From assembly GCA_900539525.1 (NCBI GenBank), contig UQCM01000056.1, positions 1-17,514 of the forward strand: DNA of 17,514 nucleotides, given 5' to 3'. Made by a program: the position numbers and the translations under genes. Every line of letters begins with the position of its first letter. Position 1 is the stretch's first letter. The DNA is from an uncultured Blautia sp. (lineage in GTDB: Bacteria > Bacillota > Clostridia > Lachnospirales > Lachnospiraceae). Positions 7,304 to 13,053 of this stretch are shown piece by piece. A model generated the notes under the pieces. The model was given only the letters and a program-made list of their open reading frames with translations, searched no databases and was not told the origin of the DNA.

Positions 7304-8590
7304 ATGATTATGAAATTTCACAGAATCAGAAAACTGCAGGGGGATGTGACAGTTCCCGGCGATAAATCAATCTCACATCGGGCCATTATGCTGGGCGCAC
7401 TGGCAGAGGGTACAACGGAGGTAACGAACTTTCTGGAGGGGGCTGACTGCCTTTCCACCATCGACTGTTTCCGACGTCTGGGCATCCAGATTGATGTATT
7501 TTCAAACAGAGTACTCGTCCATGGAAAAGGTCTTCACGGTCTTGCAGAATCAGCCACAGAACTGGATACCGGAAACAGCGGAACTACAACGCGTCTGATT
7601 TCAGGTATTCTTGCAGGGCAGCCTTTTGAAACTATATTAAACGGAGATGCCTCCATCCAGACACGTCCTATGAAACGGATCATCGATCCACTGACACAGA
7701 TGGGAGCATCGATTGCCAGTATACGAGGAAACGGATGTGCACCGCTTCGCATCCTGGGCAGATCCCTGAAAGGAATCCATTATCATTCACCTGTTGCATC
7801 CGCCCAGGTGAAATCCTCCATCCTGCTTGCCGGTCTCTATGCAGATGCACCTACAAGCGTGACAGAGCCTTTTCTTTCAAGAAATCATTCGGAAATCATG
7901 CTGCACTACTTTGGAGCGGATGTCCATACAGATGGGTGTACGGCAACGATCACTCCTGAACCGCATCTTACCGGTCAGAAGGTACAAGTTCCGGGCGATA
8001 TTTCTTCTGCCGCTTACTTTCTTGCCGCAGGGCTGATCGTCCCTGATTCCGAGATCCTGATCAGAAATGTCGGCATCAATCCGACAAGAGACGGCATTCT
8101 TCGTGTATTCCATGAAATGGGAGGAAATATTACACTCCTGAATGTAAATCATGACAATGGAGAACCTACTGCTGACCTTCTTGTAAAATATGGAGATCTT
8201 CATGGAGTTACAATTGGCGGAAGCATCATACCGACGCTGATTGACGAGATTCCGATCATTGCTGTTCTGGCCTGCTTTGCCAGTGGAACCACGGTCATCC
8301 GGGATGCACAGGAACTGAAAGTAAAAGAATCTAACCGGATCGATGTCATGGTAAAGAATCTTTCCGCTATGGGCGCACACATTCGCGCAACGGATGATGG
8401 TATGATCATTGAAGGCGGACATCCTCTCCATGGTGCAGCGATCGACAGCCGGCTGGATCACCGCATTGCCATGTCCTTCGCAATTGCTGCTCTGATGTCT
8501 GATGGTGAAACAGATATTTCCGGTGCGGACTGTGTAAAGATCAGCTATCCCGGATTTTATGAAGATCTGGAGCGACTGGTTCAGAAGTAA
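7304..8590 (+). CDS. aroA: 3-phosphoshikimate 1-carboxyvinyltransferase (EPSP synthase), class II type
   Basis: A 428-residue EPSP synthase that joins phosphoenolpyruvate to shikimate 3-phosphate, the sixth shikimate-pathway step. Seen: GDKS (19-22), GNSGTTTRL (90-98), SAQVK (166-170), RNHSE (193-197), NPTR (259-262), catalytic Asp in IDEIP (Asp314) and Glu in KESNR (Glu342). The four motifs GDKx, SAQxK, RxHxE and NxTR together are the described signature of class II enzymes, which are generally glyphosate tolerant. The start is not certain: AAAGGA (7283-7288) lies 15 nt before ATG 7304, which is longer than usual, and a second in-frame ATG at 7310 is even further away. It is probably co-transcribed with tyrA and ends before a perfect hairpin at 8627. 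Confidence 0.96.
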   Translation: MIMKFHRIRKLQGDVTVPGDKSISHRAIMLGALAEGTTEVTNFLEGADCLSTIDCFRRLGIQIDVFSNRVLVHGKGLHGLAESATELDTGNSGTTTRLISGILAGQPFETILNGDASIQTRPMKRIIDPLTQMGASIASIRGNGCAPLRILGRSLKGIHYHSPVASAQVKSSILLAGLYADAPTSVTEPFLSRNHSEIMLHYFGADVHTDGCTATITPEPHLTGQKVQVPGDISSAAYFLAAGLIVPDSEILIRNVGINPTRDGILRVFHEMGGNITLLNVNHDNGEPTADLLVKYGDLHGVTIGGSIIPTLIDEIPIIAVLACFASGTTVIRDAQELKVKESNRIDVMVKNLSAMGAHIRATDDGMIIEGGHPLHGAAIDSRLDHRIAMSFAIAALMSDGETDISGADCVKISYPGFYEDLERLVQK

Positions 8591-8626
8591 CCGCAGCGTT
8601 TCTATTCACATTTTGTACAATAGGAA

Positions 8627-8676
8627 AGTGGAAAGGAAGACCTTGCTAATAAACCCGCAAGGTCTTCCTTTCCACT
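8627..8676. terminator. Perfect 20-bp hairpin between convergent aroA and the thioesterase gene
   Basis: The arm 8627-8646 pairs without a mismatch to 8657-8676 around a 10-nt loop. It lies between the 3' ends of two convergent genes, as expected for a bidirectional terminator. The T-tracts are weak: CTCTAT on the plus side, TTCCTATT on the minus side. The structure may therefore act partly through RNA stability or RNase III processing. Confidence 0.65.
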
Positions 8677-8690
8677 CTCTATAACATTTA

Positions 8691-8770
8691 AAGAATCAGA
8701 ACTACTGCGTTCCTGCTCTTCCATCATCTGAAGAATCAGTACTACTACGTTCCTGCTCTTCCATCATCTG
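8691..8770. repeat. 40-bp tandem duplication across the thioesterase stop codon
   Basis: 8691-8730 and 8731-8770 are adjacent copies that differ at 2 of 40 positions. The unit is not a multiple of three, so the second copy is translated in a different frame and supplies the final residues and the stop codon of the thioesterase. Confidence 0.9.
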
Positions 8771-9178
8771 AAGAAAGATGTCATACATCTCCCGGTTCTT
8801 CTTTTTCAGGGATACCGGCCGCCCTTCTGTATCCAGAAAGCAGTGCTTACTTTCTCCTGTACATCGCACCTCTTTCGTAACACTGTCCTCCACCTGATAA
8901 GAAAGCCTGAGAATAATTCCATTAAACTGAAGAAGCTTTACGCGGATCACAACCAAATCCTCGAAATGGGTCATCGACTGATAATCTGCTGACACCTGAA
9001 GCACGGGACTGATGATTCCCAGACTCTCAAGCTTCCCATAACCGTATCCCGCCTGGCGGAGCATATCTGTTCTTGCCTCTTCAAACCAGCGGATATAGTT
9101 CGAGTGGTGCACGATTCCCATCTGATCCGTCTCATAATACTGTACACGATGTTCGTATACCTTCCATTCATTCGTCAT
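8702..9178 (-). CDS. Acyl-CoA thioesterase of the 4-hydroxybenzoyl-CoA thioesterase / YbgC hotdog family
   Basis: A 158-residue hotdog-fold protein that probably hydrolyses a small acyl-CoA in the cytoplasm. The signature is near the N terminus: YYETDQMGIVHHSNY with the presumed catalytic Asp18, followed by YIRWFEEAR (28-36), as in YbgC/FadM proteins. The physiological substrate cannot be read from the sequence. The ATG at 9178 is preceded by GAAAGG about 7 nt upstream. It lies 58 nt downstream of the PurF-like gene on the same strand and is probably co-transcribed with it. The last residues (about 145-158) come from a tandem 40-bp duplication and are low-complexity and polar. The hotdog domain ends before this tail, so the enzyme is probably intact. 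Confidence 0.88.
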   Translation of the reverse strand: MTNEWKVYEHRVQYYETDQMGIVHHSNYIRWFEEARTDMLRQAGYGYGKLESLGIISPVLQVSADYQSMTHFEDLVVIRVKLLQFNGIILRLSYQVEDSVTKEVRCTGESKHCFLDTEGRPVSLKKKNREMYDIFLQMMEEQERSSTDSSDDGRAGTQ

Positions 9179-9236
9179 TTTTCAGCCTTTCTCTATCATC
9201 TGTGGTAACGTTTCGACCCATTGCCAACAGTCATCA

Positions 9237-10640
9237 TCATTCTCTGCCGCTCCAGCAGTAGGTACAGAGCTTGCATGGGGAGATTCCTATGGATTCCTCC
9301 ATATCATCCAGTCTGTGGAATCTGAGACTGGTAAAATTCAGCTGTTTGCGGATCTCATCCACCATCTCTTTGTAATTCTGGCTGTCAGGATCTGCATAGT
9401 CTTTAAGCATCTCGGCCTCTCTGTCCCCTTCACGGTCTCTGATGATCCTTCTGGTGATCAGATCCAGTTCCGATTTCGATCGTGAAAAATTCAGATATTT
9501 GCATCCGAACAGAAGCGGTGGACATGCCGGACGAATATGTACTTCCTTTGCACCGCTCTGATACAGAAACTCCGTTGTTTCACGAAGCTGCGTACCCCTT
9601 ACGATCGAATCATCAATCAGTACCATTCTCTTCCCCCGTATCAGAGAATCTACCGGAATCAGCTTCATTCTGGCGATCAGGTTTCTCTGACTCTGCTTCG
9701 TGGGCATGAAGGAACGCGGCCAGGTCGGTGTGTATTTGATAAAAGGTCTTGCAAAAGGAATGCCGGACTCATTGGCATAACCGATGGCATGAGCGATTCC
9801 GGAATCGGGCACACCTGCTGCATAGTCCGCCTGTACATCATCACGCTTTGCCAGCATTTTTCCGCATTGATAGCGCATTTCTTCCACGTTGACACCTTCG
9901 TAGGCAGAAGTCGGATAACCATAGTAGACCCAGAGGAAGGAACATATCTTCATCTCCTTTCCCGGAGGGCTGACGGTCTCTACACCTTCAGGTGTCATAT
10001 ATACGATTTCCCCGGGTCCCAATTCCTTATAATCTGTATATCCCAGATTAATATAGGCAAAGCTTTCAAAGGAGGCACAAAAAGCATCCTTTTTCCGTCC
10101 GATCACAAGTGGCGTTCTACCCATCCGGTCTCTGGCAGCGTAGATACCTTCTTTCGTCATGACCATCAGAGTCAGGGAGCCTTTTACAATTTTCTGAACA
10201 TAGCGGATTCCTTCTATAATGCTGTCTCTCCGGTTGATCAGAGATGCCACCAGCTCTGTGGCATTGATCTTTCCACCGCTCATTTCAAGGAACTGCGTCG
10301 GACCGTCCTGAAAGGCCATCCGGATCAGCTCCTCCTCATTATCCAGCCTTCCCACCGTTGTGATCGCAAAGCTACCCAGATGTGACTGAATCACAAGCGG
10401 CTGCGGCTCACTGTCAGAAATACATCCGATACCAAGATTTCCTTCCATCTCGTCCACATCACGTTCAAACTTTGTGCGGAACGGAGAATTTTCGATATTG
10501 TGGATGGCCTTATTAAATCCGGCTGCGCCATGCACAGTCATACCGCCTCTTCTCGTCCCCAGATGGGAATGATAGTCTACTCCGAAAAATAAATCCATCA
10601 CACAGTTCTGCTTTGATGCAACGCCAAAAATACCGCCCAT
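9237..10640 (-). CDS. PurF-like amidophosphoribosyltransferase paralog with a degenerate glutaminase site
   Basis: A 467-residue protein with the two-domain plan of PurF, which makes phosphoribosylamine from PRPP and glutamine. The phosphoribosyltransferase half is well preserved: VPDSGIAHAIGYA (277-289) and the PRPP loop VLIDDSIVRGT (340-350). Cys233, Cys380, Cys456 and Cys459 line up by eye with the Fe-S ligands of Bacillus subtilis PurF. The N-terminal glutaminase half has lost its active site. The protein starts MGGIFGV, not MCGIFGI, so the nucleophile Cys is absent. HxRYST is replaced by a GIGCISD segment (70-76), and the NGN loop by VGR (96-98). I chose ATG 10640 because AAAGGAG lies 7 nt upstream. 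It may use ammonia, a partner, or have another function. It probably forms an operon with the thioesterase. Confidence 0.82.
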   Translation of the reverse strand: MGGIFGVASKQNCVMDLFFGVDYHSHLGTRRGGMTVHGAAGFNKAIHNIENSPFRTKFERDVDEMEGNLGIGCISDSEPQPLVIQSHLGSFAITTVGRLDNEEELIRMAFQDGPTQFLEMSGGKINATELVASLINRRDSIIEGIRYVQKIVKGSLTLMVMTKEGIYAARDRMGRTPLVIGRKKDAFCASFESFAYINLGYTDYKELGPGEIVYMTPEGVETVSPPGKEMKICSFLWVYYGYPTSAYEGVNVEEMRYQCGKMLAKRDDVQADYAAGVPDSGIAHAIGYANESGIPFARPFIKYTPTWPRSFMPTKQSQRNLIARMKLIPVDSLIRGKRMVLIDDSIVRGTQLRETTEFLYQSGAKEVHIRPACPPLLFGCKYLNFSRSKSELDLITRRIIRDREGDREAEMLKDYADPDSQNYKEMVDEIRKQLNFTSLRFHRLDDMEESIGISPCKLCTYCWSGRE

Positions 10641-10763
10641 ACATGCACTCCTTTCGCATTCACTTTGTAACTGTTTTTTAATTCTCACAATTACAATATT
10701 TCTACTTTTCCGTATCCGTTCAGAACAGCAGGCTACAGATTCGTCTATTGTTTCCTCAGAAAA

Positions 10764-10796
10764 AACCGGTACGCCAGAATCTCTGACGTACCGGTT
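10764..10796 (-). terminator. Intrinsic terminator of the PTS-HPr unit
   Basis: AACCGGTACG (10764-10773) pairs with CGTACCGGTT (10787-10796). The inner CAGA/TCTG also pairs around a 3-nt loop. On the minus strand the stem runs straight into six T residues. It lies 61 nt after the HPr stop codon and separates HPr from the PurF-like gene. Confidence 0.88.
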
Positions 10797-10856
10797 CTGC
10801 CGAAAACATTATATATACTCTCTGTCTAAAAGTCAACGAGACATTTACAATGTTTC

Positions 10857-11114
10857 TTATAAATTTTCTTTGAAGAATTTCTCCATCTCTGCGCAAACAG
10901 CTTCTTCATCATCACCGGTAACCTCTACGGTTACTTCTTCACCACACTTTACGCCCAGTCCCATAAGAGCCATCAGTCTGGTAGCATCTGCTTTCTTTCC
11001 GTTTTTAACGATCATGATCGTAGAAGCATATTTCTTAGCCTCTTTTACCAGGATTCCTGCCGGTCTTGCGTGAATTCCTACTTCATCTGTGATGACATAA
11101 TTAAATGATTTCAT
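10857..11114 (-). CDS. ptsH: Phosphocarrier protein HPr
   Basis: An 85-residue HPr, the small cytoplasmic carrier that takes phosphate from enzyme I and passes it to EIIA proteins. Seen: GIHARPAG with the phosphorylated His15, and the conserved MGLGVKCGEEV segment. Length is normal for HPr. The site that HPr kinase phosphorylates in B. subtilis HPr (KSIMGVMS, Ser46) reads TRLMALMG here, so position 46 is Arg, with Thr at 45. AAGGAG lies 7 nt before ATG 11114, and the in-frame upstream codons contain this site. It follows the EIICB gene by 116 nt but has its own promoter (11190-11219), and is followed by a strong terminator. Another HPr elsewhere in the genome is possible. Confidence 0.92.
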   Translation of the reverse strand: MKSFNYVITDEVGIHARPAGILVKEAKKYASTIMIVKNGKKADATRLMALMGLGVKCGEEVTVEVTGDDEEAVCAEMEKFFKENL

Positions 11115-11189
11115 ATCTTTTCTCCTTTTCTTTTGCGGCATCCGAATCGTGCCTTTGCATCTTCCGATGCCACTTTTTATGATGCTTTA

Positions 11190-11219
11190 AGTATAGCACT
11201 GTCTGACAGATAATTTCAA
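11190..11219 (-). promoter_or_regulatory. Predicted HPr promoter with a palindrome in its spacer
   Basis: On the minus strand, -35 TTGAAA (11219-11214), 18 bp, -10 TATACT (11195-11190), each five of six consensus. The spacer holds the palindrome CTGTC-T-GACAG (11199-11209), placed where a bound repressor would block RNA polymerase. The leader is about 70 nt and contains a small hairpin with GATGC/GCATC arms (11157-11170). Confidence 0.6.
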
Positions 11220-11230
11220 GTATATTCTGT

Positions 11231-12826
11231 TTAATGAGACAGGTAATCTTCCAGGTCTGACTTAATAACCGTAACTCTGGGACCGTAGATGATCTGTACA
11301 CCGTTTCCTTTATGGATGACGCCGGATGCACCCGTTTCCTTTAACCGTGCATCATCCACAAGAGACGCATCATGAACGGTACAACGAAGCCTTGTCGCAC
11401 AGCAGTCCACATCGGAAATATTCTCTCTTCCTCCAAGCCCCTGGCAGATACCTGCGGACAATGTATCTTCAGCAGCAGATGCTCCGGCAGACGCTTCTCC
11501 ATTTTTCTTCGCATCCACATCACTTCTGCGGTATAATTTTACCTCTTCTCCTGCAGTACGTCCCGGTGTCATCAGATTTAATCTGGTAATCAGGACACGG
11601 AACAGCAGATAATAAACAATAAAGTAGAAAACACCTACAATAACGATCCATACCCAGTTCGTCTTCGCATTTCCCTGAAGGATACCGAACAGGAACATAT
11701 CGATCAGTCCGCCTGAGAAGGTCATACCCACTCCTACGTTAAAAACATGCATCAGCATATAAGCAAGTCCTGCAAAAACACAGTGGATTCCATAAAGAAG
11801 CGGTGCCACAAACAGGAAGGTAAATTCCAGAGGCTCTGTGATACCGGTCAGCATGGAGGTCAGTGCCGCTGAGAGCAGAAGTCCTGCAACTGTCTTCTTA
11901 TTCTCCGGCAATGCTGTCTTATACATGGCAAGTGCCGCTCCCGGAAGACCGAAGATCATCAGCGGGAATTTTCCGGACATAAAGCGGGTGGCTGAAACAG
12001 CAAAATGCTCCACTGTCGGGTCAGCCAGCTGGGCAAAGAAAATATTCTGTGCACCTTCAATCGTCTTACCGGCAACTTCAAGGGTGCCTCCGACAGCTGT
12101 CTGCCAGAATGGAAGGTAGAATACATGATGAAGTCCAAACGGAAGCAGAATACGCTCCATCAGTCCATATACCCATGTCCCTGCATATCCGGAATTAAGT
12201 ACCACATCACCGACCGCATAAATGCCTCTCTGAATGACCGGCCAGATAAAGAACATCAAAATTCCCACGCCTGTATAAACCAGTGCACTGATGATCGGCA
12301 CAAACCGGGTACCTCCAAAGAAAGACAGTACCTGCGGAAGCTCGATTTTATGAAACCTGTTATGAAGTGCCGCCACACCCAGGCCTACGATGATTCCTCC
12401 AAATACGCCCATCTGAAGAGAAGTGATTCCGCATACGGAAGTAACGGCACCACTCAGCATACTCTCTTCACCGCCGTTTATTGTGATCAAAGCACCAATC
12501 GAAGCATGCATGATGAAAAAAGCGATTGCAGCTGCCAGTGCCGCCACCTCTTTTTCCTTCTTCGCCATACCGATCGCCACGCCCATGGCAAATATGATCG
12601 GCAGGTTTGAAAAAACGATATTTCCCGCCTCGCTCATAACCTGGAAAATGGCATAGAAGATCGTTCCCGGCCCCATAAGCTCCCACAGTCCATACGTCTG
12701 CAGCATGGTCTCATTTGTGAAGGAACCGCCAAATCCCAGCAGAAGTCCCGCAGCCGGAAGAATGGCGATTGGAAGCATAAATGATCTTCCCACGCGCTGA
12801 AGTACACCAAAAATCTTGTCTTTCAT
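11231..12826 (-). CDS. PTS sugar transporter subunit EIICB, glucose superfamily
   Basis: A 531-residue inner-membrane permease that takes up and phosphorylates a sugar. Residues 1 to about 430 are the EIIC membrane domain with many hydrophobic helices and the segment MSGKFPLMIFGLPGAALAMY, typical of the glucose/N-acetylglucosamine/maltose group. A hydrophilic Ala/Gly-rich linker leads to an EIIB domain about 450-531 with CCATRLR. Cys476 is the expected phosphorylated residue and is preceded by an extra Cys475. There is no EIIA domain, so a separate EIIA of the glucose type is needed. The sugar cannot be assigned; maltose, glucose and N-acetylglucosamine are all possible. The ATG at 12826 has AGGAG about 12 nt upstream, rather distant. 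Expression probably depends on the hairpin in its leader. HPr is the next gene downstream. Confidence 0.9.
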   Translation of the reverse strand: MKDKIFGVLQRVGRSFMLPIAILPAAGLLLGFGGSFTNETMLQTYGLWELMGPGTIFYAIFQVMSEAGNIVFSNLPIIFAMGVAIGMAKKEKEVAALAAAIAFFIMHASIGALITINGGEESMLSGAVTSVCGITSLQMGVFGGIIVGLGVAALHNRFHKIELPQVLSFFGGTRFVPIISALVYTGVGILMFFIWPVIQRGIYAVGDVVLNSGYAGTWVYGLMERILLPFGLHHVFYLPFWQTAVGGTLEVAGKTIEGAQNIFFAQLADPTVEHFAVSATRFMSGKFPLMIFGLPGAALAMYKTALPENKKTVAGLLLSAALTSMLTGITEPLEFTFLFVAPLLYGIHCVFAGLAYMLMHVFNVGVGMTFSGGLIDMFLFGILQGNAKTNWVWIVIVGVFYFIVYYLLFRVLITRLNLMTPGRTAGEEVKLYRRSDVDAKKNGEASAGASAAEDTLSAGICQGLGGRENISDVDCCATRLRCTVHDASLVDDARLKETGASGVIHKGNGVQIIYGPRVTVIKSDLEDYLSH

Positions 12827-12860
12827 TTCTTTTTCTTACTCCTATTCACATGTACTATTT

Positions 12861-12950
12861 AAAAATACAAAAATTGTTCAGCCATTCAGGCAGATTTGTT
12901 TTACTCACCACATAAAGAGGTGCGTAATCTTATCTGCCTTCGGATGAACA
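12861..12950 (-). promoter_or_regulatory. Nested leader hairpin with T-tract, candidate transcription attenuator of the PTS gene
   Basis: Three stems are nested in one structure: TGTTCA/TGAACA (12945-12950 with 12875-12880), AGGCAGAT/ATCTGCCT (12932-12939 with 12888-12895) and TTACnCACC/GGTGnGTAA (12919-12927 with 12901-12909). On the minus strand it is followed by the T-rich tract ATTTTTGTATTTTT. It lies between the predicted promoter and the EIICB start, so it may be a conditional terminator. It may also simply end transcripts from the topoisomerase genes, which have no other visible terminator. Confidence 0.6.
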
Positions 12951-12969
12951 GTTATGCATTTCTTATATT

Positions 12970-12999
12970 ACGATACATTGAAAACAGCGTAAGTGTCAA
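12970..12999 (-). promoter_or_regulatory. Predicted promoter of the PTS EIICB gene
   Basis: On the minus strand, consensus -35 TTGACA (12999-12994), 18 bp, -10 TATCGT (12975-12970, four of six). The predicted transcript has a leader of about 135 nt holding the nested hairpin. Confidence 0.5.
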
Positions 13000-13053
13000 G
13001 CTATGTCTTCCAATTTTTACTTGTAAATATTTCCATATGGTTACTTTTTAATT

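Noticed and set aside
10641..10688. A longer PurF-like protein with a Cys just before the chosen Met, which could mimic a processed N-terminal Cys
   Set aside because: That Cys precedes MGG, so it is not in the MCGIFG position, and the extra codons overlap the AAAGGAG site used by ATG 10640. The other glutaminase residues are missing in any case.
12900..12928. Definite BglG/LicT-type RAT site in the PTS leader
   Set aside because: The match to the RAT consensus is only partial, and the stem is nested inside the terminator-like stem instead of competing with it, so it is kept as a hypothesis only.
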